A stretch of DNA of 6,279 nt from Cycloclasticus sp. (lineage in GTDB: Bacteria; Pseudomonadota; Gammaproteobacteria; Methylococcales; Cycloclasticaceae). Where the stretch lies: the NCBI GenBank assembly GCA_012960055.1, contig DUCA01000055.1, positions 1 to 6,279 of the forward strand. The letters are read 5' to 3'. The position numbers and the translations under genes were made by a program. The notes under the pieces are model-generated. The model searched no databases. It saw only the letters and a list, made by a program, of their open reading frames with translations, and was not told the origin of the DNA. Shown here one piece after another: positions 1 through 6,208 of the stretch (within the stretch, counting starts at the first letter, position 1; each line of letters opens with the position of its first letter).

Positions 1-12
1 CCGCAATAAGTA

Positions 13-37
13 TATTTAACTACAAGTCGCTTAAATA
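13..37. promoter_or_regulatory. AT-rich inverted repeat upstream of the TetR gene, possible operator
   Basis: A perfect 7-bp inverted repeat, TATTTAA - 11 bp - TTAAATA, ends right where the ribosome binding site of the TetR gene begins. TetR-family proteins commonly repress their own promoter by binding palindromes in this place. A -10-like hexamer TATATT (11-16) overlaps the left arm, which would suit steric repression; its -35 would lie outside the window. The arms are pure A/T, so a chance match is quite possible, and the regulator itself looks broken. This is an inference from position only. Confidence 0.25.
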
Positions 38-42
38 AAGGA
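37..42 (+). promoter_or_regulatory. Ribosome binding site for the original GTG start of the TetR gene
   Basis: AAAGGA is followed after 5 bases by GTG at 48-50, which opens a peptide V-A-R-T-R-Q-F-D that is typical of TetR N-termini. This good Shine-Dalgarno and spacing show that GTG 48 was the ancestral start, although translation from it now meets an amber codon at 78-80. Confidence 0.6.
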
Positions 43-47
43 ATAAC

Positions 48-623
48 GTGGCAAGAACACGGCAGTTTGATAAAAATTAGGCAGTCAATAAAGCGCTGGC
101 TGTCTTTCGTAGCCAGGGCTATAAAACCACGTCCTTAGCGGATTTAATAAAGGCCATGGGTTTAAGCCGCAGTAGCTTATATGAAACATTTGGCAGTAAA
201 CATGACTTATTTCTTACAACGTTAGCTTCATTCGATAAAACGCTCGCCTTCTATAATTTTGTCGATTTAGATTCGGAACAACCTGCGAAAGAGCTGTTGG
301 CGCAGATGTTTGCACGGGTAATTGTCAGTGCAATAGAAGGCAAGGGCGGTTGTATGTTTGGAAATTGCGCCGTGGAATTTTCAAATACAGATGAGGAGGT
401 GCTAAACCTGGTAGCTAAAGGAATCCAGCAATTAGAAACCATGTTTTTATTCATTATTGAAGCAGGACAGGCTAAAGGTGATGTGCCGCAAGACAAAAAT
501 GCTGAAGCGATAGTTGGCAATCTTGTCGCAACATTTTATGGCATACAAACAATGGCAAAGGCGGGGCTTGGGCTGGATTCATTAAAGCGCGTTATTACGC
601 AAACACTAACGCAGTTAGATTAA
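48..623 (+). pseudogene. TetR/AcrR family transcriptional regulator, interrupted by an in-frame amber codon
   Basis: This would be a one-component DNA-binding repressor of 191 residues, the normal size for the family. From GTG 48 the frame reads VARTRQFDKN, then TAG at 78-80, then AVNKALAVFRSQGYKTTSLA and on to the recognition-helix motif GLSRSSLYETFGSK (residues 38-51), all in one frame up to TAA at 621-623. The C-terminal half carries the GCMFGNCAVE stretch that corresponds to the GCLLxNxxxE motif of TetR regulators of this subgroup, and keeps helical ligand/dimer-domain character. The amber codon stands where relatives usually carry a charged or polar residue, so a single change from CAG or GAG would explain it. 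The first ATG after the stop, at 156, has an AAAGG only 2 bases before it. Translation from there gives 155 residues lacking helix 1 and most of helix 2 of the HTH domain, so it should not bind DNA normally. The mutation is probably recent, since the rest of the frame is undamaged. Sequencing error or amber suppression are alternatives. The target gene is not evident; it may lie to the left of the window. Confidence 0.8.
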
Positions 624-650
624 AGGGTTAATCGTTTCAAAATTAACCTT
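624..650. terminator. Weak hairpin between convergent TetR and methyltransferase genes
   Basis: AGGGTTAAT (624-632) can pair with ATTAACCTT (642-650) to form a 9-bp stem with one G-U pair and a 9-base loop. It starts immediately after the TetR stop codon and lies before the methyltransferase stop on the other strand, so it could serve as a bidirectional terminator. No real T-run follows on the plus strand and only a short TTT follows on the minus strand, and the stem is A/T-rich, so intrinsic termination would be weak. Confidence 0.3.
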
Positions 651-671
651 GTAGAACAGCTTTGAATTCAC

Positions 672-1322
672 CTAAATCTTGCGGCTAACAATGGCTAGCC
701 AAGGTTGTTGATTAATGGGTTTACCTTCAGGCCGATAGTAATGGTGTAAAATCTCAAATCCGGCTTGCTCTAAAAAGTCCACACTGGGTTCCAATTCAAG
801 GTAATGGCCATAGCGTTGACCATGCCAGCCTTCGGTGTTGCCTCTTGGATTGGAGCTAAAAAGTATGCCGTTAGGGCGTAAACAGGCGTAGAGCTTTTTT
901 AATACAGAAAAGAATTCACTGCGAGGGATGTGAAACAGCGCCGCATTGGCGAAAACCCCGTCAAAAGAACGGTTGGATAAGTCCATATTTACAAAGGTTT
1001 GGTTGAGCGTTTTGCAGCCGGTATGTTCAAAAGCCATTTTGCAAAACGTTGCACAGCCATCTAACCCGATGGGCTTGTGCCCCAGTGATTTAAAATGATG
1101 TAAATCGCGACCAGGTCCACAGCCTAAGTCAAGAATGTCGAGGGGCTTGTTGGTTGGTAGCGCACTTAAAAAAGCGCTGATGTTCTGCGACACATCGTGG
1201 TCTTTTGTACCCTCCCAAAACGCCGTTGCATTGTTGTCGTAATGGTCAATGGTTAAAGCTTCTTTGTTTGCGACGTCGTCCATCCCTGTATATAAAAGCT
1301 TTTGATTATATAAGTCAAACAT
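672..1322 (-). CDS. Class I SAM-dependent methyltransferase
   Basis: A soluble cytoplasmic methyltransferase with a Rossmann-like fold; the acceptor substrate cannot be told from sequence. Numbering from ATG 1322, the N-terminal region has TIDHYDNNATAFWEGTKDHD (24-43), a signature of a common small-methyltransferase group. Motif I, DLGCGPGRD, is at 65-73 and binds SAM; the acidic end of strand 2 is in GLDG (D88); FDGVFANAALFHIP (120-133) is motif IV; LRPNGILF (148-155) follows as post-motif strand 5. The tail SSNPRGNTEGWHGQRYGHY and HYYRPEGKPINQQPWLA is also characteristic of this group. The start is uncertain. ATG 1322 has no Shine-Dalgarno. ATG 1283 (13 codons downstream) begins MDDVANKEALTIDHY, closer to the usual family N-terminus, and a perfect TATAAT lies between the two. 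A 203-residue product from 1283 is therefore quite possible, although its CAGGG sits too close to the ATG to be a standard ribosome binding site. The gene converges on the TetR pseudogene and diverges from uvrD. Confidence 0.85.
   Translation of the reverse strand: MFDLYNQKLLYTGMDDVANKEALTIDHYDNNATAFWEGTKDHDVSQNISAFLSALPTNKPLDILDLGCGPGRDLHHFKSLGHKPIGLDGCATFCKMAFEHTGCKTLNQTFVNMDLSNRSFDGVFANAALFHIPRSEFFSVLKKLYACLRPNGILFSSNPRGNTEGWHGQRYGHYLELEPSVDFLEQAGFEILHHYYRPEGKPINQQPWLAIVSRKI
1305..1310 (-). promoter_or_regulatory. Candidate -10 box for the methyltransferase gene
   Basis: Read on the minus strand, 1310-1305 is a perfect TATAAT. Transcription would begin near 1298, about 15 bases before the alternative ATG at 1283, and inside the first codons of the longer reading frame. 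A -35 at the proper distance is poor (TTCAAT-like around 1332-1327). The box is meaningful mainly because it favours the shorter protein; in an A/T-rich stretch it may be coincidence. Confidence 0.3.
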
Positions 1323-1390
1323 AGTGATTGAATAAGGGCGTCATAATGGGTAATTGCCTACTTGTTTACGTGAGAATTAGGGACTTTAGG

Positions 1391-1396
1391 TATAAA
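1391..1396 (+). promoter_or_regulatory. Candidate -10 box directly upstream of uvrD
   Basis: TATAAA lies 8 bases before the uvrD ATG at 1405. If used, transcription would start at or next to the ATG and give a leaderless or nearly leaderless message, which would fit the absence of a clear Shine-Dalgarno. The best -35-like hexamers (TTGTTT 1362, TTTACG 1365) are 20 or more bases away, so the promoter is unconvincing. No complete LexA box is visible in the intergenic region. Confidence 0.2.
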
Positions 1397-1404
1397 ATAT
1401 CGGC

Positions 1405-3570
1405 ATGGATATTTCACACATTTTAGACGGTTTAAACGACGCTCAGCGAGATGCGGTGAGTGCACCTGAGAGTTCGGCATTGATTTTAGCTGGCGCAGGC
1501 AGTGGCAAAACACGGGTGTTGGTGCATCGTGTTGCTTGGTTAATGCAGGTAGAAGGCGTTTCGCCCTTTGGTATTTTAGCGGTAACGTTTACCAATAAGG
1601 CAGCCGGTGAAATGCGTGAACGGGTTCAGTCGATGCTGAAAACACCGGTTGGCGGCATGTGGATAGGTACCTTTCACGGTATTGCCCACCGTTTATTGCG
1701 AATGCATGCGCAAGAACTTGGGTTACCCGATGCGTTTCAAGTATTAGATTCGGATGATCAGTTCCGTATGATTAAGCGTTTGCTGAAATCGATGGATGTG
1801 GATGATTCGCGTTGGCCGCCGCGTCAGGTGCAGTGGTTCATCAATGCACAAAAGGACGAAGGCAAACGAGCAAAACATATCGCGCCATCCAGTGACCATT
1901 TCGAACAAAAGATGCTGGAAATATACGCTGAATATGAACGTGGCTGCCAGCGTTCAGGCCTCGTAGATTTTGCCGAGTTATTACTACGCGCACATGAATT
2001 ACTGCGTGATAACGATGAGGTAAGAGCGCATTACCAACAACGCTTTAAACACGTGCTGGTCGATGAGTTTCAAGACACCAACACGATTCAATACGCGTGG
2101 TTACGCCTGCTAACGCAGGAATCAGAAAACCTCTATGTGGTGGGTGATGATGACCAATCTATCTACGGTTGGCGTGGCGCTAAAATAGAGAACATTCACC
2201 GTTTCCAAAAAGATTACGCGGCGCACAAAGTCGTTCGGTTGGAGCAAAACTATCGTTCAACCAGCACGATTCTAAAAGCCGCCAATGCCTTGATTGTGAA
2301 TAACGATGGGCGAATGGGCAAAGAATTGTGGACGGATGGTGAAGATGGCGAGTTGATTTCGTTATATGCAGGTTACAACGACCAGGATGAAGCACGTTTT
2401 GTAGTGGACAGAATTAAAGACTGGGTGGCTAACGGGCATGCGCGCGCTGAAACGGCGATTTTGTATCGTTCGAATGCGCAGTCGCGTTTATTTGAAGAAT
2501 ACTTAATGTCAGCGGGTGTGCCGTATCGCGTGTATGGAGGCCATCGCTTTTTCGAGCGGATGGAAATTAAAAATGCATTAGCGTATATGCAATTATCAAC
2601 GCACCATGAAAATGACGCGGCCTTTGAGCGGATTGTGAATACGCCAACAAGGGGGTTGGGTACACGGACGCTGGACATTATTCGCGACCATGCGCGTGCA
2701 CAAAACCTGAGCTTATGGCAAGCAGCAAATACCTTATGCCAGCGTACCGAATTAAGCGGCCGAGCGTTGAATGCCTTAACCGGGTTTTTAACCTTGATAC
2801 GTCAAATCAGCAGCGATATGGCAACGCTGACCCTGTATGAGCAAGTGGAGCAAGTGATTAGCCGTTCAGGCTTAATCGAGCACCATAAAAAAGAGAAGGG
2901 TGAAAAAGGCGAAGCGCGTGTGGAAAACCTAGAAGAGCTGAGTAATGCGGCGAGACAATTCTCTTACGAAACCGAATCAGATGAAAACTTAAGCGAGCTC
3001 GACTCCTTCTTAGCGCATGCGGCGCTTGAGGCAGGCGATGCACAGGGTGACAAGTTTGAAGATTGTGTGCAATTAATGACCTTGCACTCTGCTAAGGGCT
3101 TGGAGTTTCCACTGGTGTTTATGACCGGAATGGAAGAAGGCTTGTTCCCAAGCCAGCGATCCGTTGATGATGTCAGTAAATTGGAAGAAGAGCGGCGCTT
3201 AGCTTATGTGGGCATAACACGGGCAATGGAGCAGTTGTACCTCACCTACGCCGAATCACGTCGATTACACGGGCAAGAAAATTACCCGATGCCATCACGT
3301 TTTATACGTGAAATTCCAGCAGAGTTAATGCAAGAGGTGCGTTTAGGTGCGCGTGTTGCTAGGCCTGTTTCCAGTAGTTATAGCGTTGGTTTGAAAGAAG
3401 CGCCCACGGGCTCGTACAGAATGGGGCAACGAGTAATGCACGCCAAATTTGGTGAAGGCGTGGTGTTGAACCTTGAAGGTTCAGGCGCGCAAGAGCGAGT
3501 ACAAGTAAACTTTGCATCAGCCGGCAGTAAATGGCTGATGCTGGCGTATGCAAAATTAGATGCGATTTAA
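1405..3570 (+). CDS. uvrD: DNA helicase II, UvrD
   Basis: A superfamily 1A 3'-5' DNA helicase that removes the excised oligonucleotide and UvrC in nucleotide excision repair and unwinds nicked strands in MutHLS mismatch repair. At 721 residues it matches the E. coli protein (720) end to end. Motifs visible: Walker A AGAGSGKT (29-36), motif Ia TFTNKAAGEM (61-70), GTFHG (88-92), Walker B VDEFQD (219-224), motif III GDDDQSIYGWRGA (247-259), NYRS with an arginine finger (282-285), motif V VQLMTLHSAKGLEF (555-568), motif VI EEERRLAYVGITRA (594-607) with the second arginine finger R606. The 2B-region EKGEKGEARVENLEEL (497-512) is typical. The C-terminal GQRVMHAKFGEGVVLNLEGS onward (674-721) is the Tudor-like domain that contacts RNA polymerase in transcription-coupled repair. 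An in-frame TAA at 1393-1395 makes ATG 1405 the earliest possible ATG, and MDISHILDGLND fits the family N-terminus. There is no good Shine-Dalgarno; AGG at 1388 is 14 bases away. All catalytic residues are present, so the enzyme should be active. The next gene starts 12 bp downstream. Confidence 0.97.
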   Translation: MDISHILDGLNDAQRDAVSAPESSALILAGAGSGKTRVLVHRVAWLMQVEGVSPFGILAVTFTNKAAGEMRERVQSMLKTPVGGMWIGTFHGIAHRLLRMHAQELGLPDAFQVLDSDDQFRMIKRLLKSMDVDDSRWPPRQVQWFINAQKDEGKRAKHIAPSSDHFEQKMLEIYAEYERGCQRSGLVDFAELLLRAHELLRDNDEVRAHYQQRFKHVLVDEFQDTNTIQYAWLRLLTQESENLYVVGDDDQSIYGWRGAKIENIHRFQKDYAAHKVVRLEQNYRSTSTILKAANALIVNNDGRMGKELWTDGEDGELISLYAGYNDQDEARFVVDRIKDWVANGHARAETAILYRSNAQSRLFEEYLMSAGVPYRVYGGHRFFERMEIKNALAYMQLSTHHENDAAFERIVNTPTRGLGTRTLDIIRDHARAQNLSLWQAANTLCQRTELSGRALNALTGFLTLIRQISSDMATLTLYEQVEQVISRSGLIEHHKKEKGEKGEARVENLEELSNAARQFSYETESDENLSELDSFLAHAALEAGDAQGDKFEDCVQLMTLHSAKGLEFPLVFMTGMEEGLFPSQRSVDDVSKLEEERRLAYVGITRAMEQLYLTYAESRRLHGQENYPMPSRFIREIPAELMQEVRLGARVARPVSSSYSVGLKEAPTGSYRMGQRVMHAKFGEGVVLNLEGSGAQERVQVNFASAGSKWLMLAYAKLDAI

Positions 3571-3582
3571 CGGGAGAGCCTC

Positions 3583-4521
3583 ATGAAAATAAAATTCATC
3601 AAAGGTTTGTTGATGCTAAGTACCCTGTTAGCCAGCGCGTTAGCAAATGCAACCGATGACTCGATATTGTTTAGCCCGCCTCAACAAGTGACGGACAATG
3701 TATGGTCGGCAATCGGCGCAACAGCACCACCGACGTATGAAAATTCAGGTCATAACAATAACCTGACGTTTATTATCACCAGCGAAGGCGTGGTTGTTAT
3801 CAACGCAAGTGATAATTATTTATTAGCCAAATCGCTGCACCAAGAAATCAAAAAAATAACCGACCAACCGGTTAAATACGTGGTGTTAGAAAATGGTCAA
3901 GGCCATGCAGCGCTGGGCTCTAATTATTGGAAAGAGCACGGCGTTCCCATCGTCGCGCACATTGAAGCAAAACAGGAGCTTGAAGCGCACGGTTATAGCA
4001 GCCTTGAACGGATGCGCAAAGGCCGAAAAGACAAGGCCAAAGGCACCGAATTAACGCTTCCAGACGAAACGTTTGGGGATAAGAAGGTTATTCAACTTGG
4101 TGGCGAACGGATTGAATTATTACACTTAGGCCCATCGCATAGTCCAGGCGACATTGTCGTTTGGTTGCCGAATCAATCACTGGTGATTGCTGGTGATATG
4201 GCGTTCCATAAACGCATATTACCCGTTATGGAACACACCGATACGGCGGCTTGGGTCGAAACTTGGGATAAGTTTGCAGCGTTAGAGGCAAACATTGTCA
4301 TCCCTGGGCACGGTGGACCCACCAATATGCAAGAAGTCACCCAGTACACGCGTGATTACTTGGTGTATATGCGTGAACAAATCACCCAGTTACTGGACGA
4401 AGATGGCACCTTGCATGAGGCGACCAAGGTAGATCAATCTGCCTACGAGCATTTAGATGTGTTTGATGAGTTGGCACTAAAAAATGCCAGCACCATGTTC
4501 CGTCAAATGGAGTTTGAGTAA
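3583..4521 (+). CDS. Exported metallo-beta-lactamase-fold protein with a degenerate zinc site
   Basis: A 312-residue MBL-fold protein predicted to be exported. The N-terminus has K2, K4 and K7, a hydrophobic core (8-20) and a likely signal peptidase I site after ALANA (residues 19-23), so the mature protein would be periplasmic. A strong GGGAGAG (3572-3578) 4 bases before the ATG supports the start. The fold is indicated by GVVVINASDNYL (69-80), GPSHSPGDIVVWLP (183-196), VIAGDMAF (201-208) and VIPGHGGPT (239-247). These retain H186, D204 and H243 of the metal site. The usual HxHxDH motif, however, reads E103-N-G-Q-G-H108: the first two histidines are Glu and Gly and the Asp is Gly, leaving only H108. 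The protein may thus bind one metal in a non-standard way, or act in binding rather than hydrolysis. The surrounding sequence (GHAALGSNYW) remains well ordered, which suggests a constrained subfamily rather than decay. It lies 12 bp after uvrD and is probably cotranscribed, with no evident functional link. The substrate is unknown; antibiotic hydrolysis should not be assumed. Confidence 0.85.
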   Translation: MKIKFIKGLLMLSTLLASALANATDDSILFSPPQQVTDNVWSAIGATAPPTYENSGHNNNLTFIITSEGVVVINASDNYLLAKSLHQEIKKITDQPVKYVVLENGQGHAALGSNYWKEHGVPIVAHIEAKQELEAHGYSSLERMRKGRKDKAKGTELTLPDETFGDKKVIQLGGERIELLHLGPSHSPGDIVVWLPNQSLVIAGDMAFHKRILPVMEHTDTAAWVETWDKFAALEANIVIPGHGGPTNMQEVTQYTRDYLVYMREQITQLLDEDGTLHEATKVDQSAYEHLDVFDELALKNASTMFRQMEFE

Positions 4522-4528
4522 AGGGTCA

Positions 4529-5137
4529 TTACAGTAGAAGGTTGGCTGCCAAGGCAGTAAAAACACAAGCCGCTACTCGATTCAGCATTATTTGAATATT
4601 TGGGGAGCTTATCAATTGCTGCTGTAAGCGTCCGCCAGCATAAGCGATACCGCTAAAGACGCAAAACGCCGTAACGGCAAACACCCCGCCTAAAATAAAT
4701 ACCTGAGAAACAAAAGAGCCCGTATCCGCCGATATAAACTGCGGTAAAAATGCCAAGAAAAACACCGATACTTTTGGGTTTGTACTGCTCATTATAATGC
4801 CGCGTTGATATAGAGCAGCATTGGGTAATTTCATTGATTCGTTAAGATTTACGAGATTGGTCGCTAACGTTTTATATGCCAGGTAAAGTAGGTAGGTGGC
4901 GGCAAATAATTTTAAAGCGCCTAACGCCCAAGATTCCTGAAAAATAACCGCTAGACCAAGAGCGACTAATGACGTGTGGAAGATTAAGCCAGTACACAGT
5001 CCCAGTGTGACAAGCGCACCCGCTTTTTTACCGTGTAAAGCAGATTGCGTTAGGACAAATAAATTGTCGGGGCCAGGCGCAATGTCTAAGGCGATGGATG
5101 CTAATAAGAACGGAACGAGAATATCAGCGGAAATCAA
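4529..5137 (-). CDS. LysE/RhtB family amino-acid exporter
   Basis: An inner-membrane efflux protein of the LysE/RhtB/CadD superfamily, 202 residues, the usual length. The family exports amino acids or derivatives such as lysine, threonine, homoserine or cysteine; the substrate here cannot be assigned. The diagnostic PGPDNLFVLTQSALHGKKAG is at 21-40, followed by about five further hydrophobic segments (roughly 40-65, 70-92, 112-132, 145-168, 184-202). The second family signature, YQRGIIMSSTNPK with VFFLAFLPQF, is at 110-134. The start is TTG at 5137-5135: it is preceded at 7 bases by AAGG, an in-frame TAA lies shortly upstream, no ATG is available before the GPDN motif, and the resulting N-terminus has the expected length. 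The start lies 26 bp after the aldo-keto reductase stop, on the same strand, so both are likely in one operon. Its stop is 7 bp from the convergent stop of the MBL-fold gene, with no clear terminator between them. Confidence 0.92.
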   Translation of the reverse strand: MISADILVPFLLASIALDIAPGPDNLFVLTQSALHGKKAGALVTLGLCTGLIFHTSLVALGLAVIFQESWALGALKLFAATYLLYLAYKTLATNLVNLNESMKLPNAALYQRGIIMSSTNPKVSVFFLAFLPQFISADTGSFVSQVFILGGVFAVTAFCVFSGIAYAGGRLQQQLISSPNIQIMLNRVAACVFTALAANLLL

Positions 5138-5144
5138 AAAACAG

Positions 5145-5148
5145 CCTT
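5145..5148 (-). promoter_or_regulatory. Ribosome binding site deciding the TTG start of the LysE-family gene
   Basis: On the minus strand TTAAGGCTGTTTT leads into TTG at 5137; the AAGG core is 7 bases from the start codon, an ideal spacing. It lies in the 26-bp gap after the aldo-keto reductase gene, and supports TTG initiation. Confidence 0.55.
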
Positions 5149-5163
5149 AATAACCAGCCATTT

Positions 5164-6204
5164 CTAGAATGGCATCGGGTACTGTCGTCTAATTTGATTG
5201 ATACCGTCCAAAACATCTGGCAAGAGCTCTAAATCAATCGACGCGATATTGCTCTTGAGCTGTTCCATTGTTGTTGCGCCAATCAGGTTAGACGTGACGA
5301 AGGCTTGTTGATTAACGAACGCTAGCGCCATTTGGCAGACGTCTAATTGGTGTTCGTTGGCCAGAGCGATATATGCTTCAATCGCGGCGTCCGTTTGCGC
5401 GTTGATGCGATGCTCAACGCGGGGATCAATTTCTAGGCGGGTGCCTTTAGGCATGGCGCCCTTTAGATATTTTCCGCTAATTAAACCGCGTGTTAAAGGC
5501 GACCAAGCAAGTAGTCCACATTCTTCGTGTAAGGCAATTTCGCTTAAGTCGGGTTCAAAGTGCCTGGCCATTAACGAGTATTCGTTTTGAATAGATGCCA
5601 TGCGCGGTAATCCGTGCTTTTCAGCGAGCTCTAGCCACTTGCTTGTGCCCCAAGCGGTTTCGTTTGAAAGCCCAATATGACGAATTTTGCCGTCTTGAAT
5701 AAGCTGCTGAAGCGTTTCCAGTACTTCAATAAAGTTGTCTTCTACCGCCTGTTTGTCGAAATCCGGCGCGTAGCCCCAAATTTGACCAAAGTGATAAGAG
5801 CCGCGGTTTGGCCAGTGCAGTTGGTATAAGTCGATATAGTCGGTTTTTAAACGCCTTAAGCTGTCTTCAACGGCAAGCAAGATATTGGCTTTATCAATGG
5901 TGCTTTTGCCGCCACGTATCCAAGGAAGCGCTGGTCCCGCAATTTTTGTGGCAAGAATCACTTTGTCGCGGTTCTTACGTGCAGCAAACCAATTGCCAAT
6001 AATGGCTTCTGTTTTGCCGTAGGTATCAGCAGTAGGCGGCACGGCGTACATCTCCGCGGTATCAAAAAAGTTAATGCCCTGATTCAGCGCATAGTCCATT
6101 TGTTCAAAGCCTTCGTCCTGGCTGTTTTGGCGACCCCATGTCATGGTGCCTAGGCCAATTAAACTAACGTCTAGACCCGTTCTACCCAGTTTTTTATATT
6201 TCAT
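5164..6204 (-). CDS. tas: NADP(H)-dependent aldo-keto reductase, Tas-like
   Basis: A cytoplasmic aldo-keto reductase with a (beta/alpha)8 barrel that reduces carbonyl compounds with NADPH. It has 346 residues, as does E. coli Tas, and shares the features of that branch: GLGTMTWGRQNS near 17-28, GINFFDTAEMYAVPP (43-57), SLRRLKTDYIDLYQLHWP (115-132), GKIRHIGLSNETAWG (172-186), IQNEYSLMARHFE (205-217), and the C-terminal MALAFVNQQ with LIGATTMEQLKSNI (292-320), which shapes the cofactor end. The catalytic tetrad is complete: D48, Y53, K87 and H130. The physiological substrate of Tas is not firmly known; the E. coli gene was found through suppression of a tyrosine auxotroph. ATG 6204 is preceded by AGGA only 2 bases away, a tight but plausible site, and MKYKKLGRTGLDVS is the standard family start. 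The stop codon of the preceding membrane-protein gene is 4 bp upstream, and the LysE-family gene follows after 26 bp, giving a leftward operon. Confidence 0.92.
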   Translation of the reverse strand: MKYKKLGRTGLDVSLIGLGTMTWGRQNSQDEGFEQMDYALNQGINFFDTAEMYAVPPTADTYGKTEAIIGNWFAARKNRDKVILATKIAGPALPWIRGGKSTIDKANILLAVEDSLRRLKTDYIDLYQLHWPNRGSYHFGQIWGYAPDFDKQAVEDNFIEVLETLQQLIQDGKIRHIGLSNETAWGTSKWLELAEKHGLPRMASIQNEYSLMARHFEPDLSEIALHEECGLLAWSPLTRGLISGKYLKGAMPKGTRLEIDPRVEHRINAQTDAAIEAYIALANEHQLDVCQMALAFVNQQAFVTSNLIGATTMEQLKSNIASIDLELLPDVLDGINQIRRQYPMPF

Positions 6205-6208
6205 GATC

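Noticed and set aside
251..520. Minus-strand open frame of 89 codons opposite the TetR gene
   Set aside because: It is antisense to the conserved TetR ligand domain and its translation has no recognisable features.
1286..1301. CTGTATATAAAAGCTT, resembling the LexA box consensus upstream of uvrD
   Set aside because: Only the left half fits; the required CAG at the right end is CTT. It is also about 105-120 bp from uvrD and overlaps the methyltransferase reading frame.
2180..3043. Several open frames on the minus strand inside uvrD
   Set aside because: They lie opposite a strongly conserved helicase gene, have low-complexity unlikely proteins, and show no recognisable motif; they are shadows of the real gene.
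4546..4557. CTGCC-AA-GGCAG palindrome near the convergent end of the MBL-fold and LysE genes
   Set aside because: The stem is only 5 bp with a 2-base loop, lies inside the LysE coding region, and has no T-run; not a credible terminator.
5149..5163. Five-codon minus-strand frame ATG GCT GGT TAT TAA between the reductase and LysE-family genes
   Set aside because: Too short to be distinguished from chance; a coupling role for its stop next to the AAGG is possible but unsupported.
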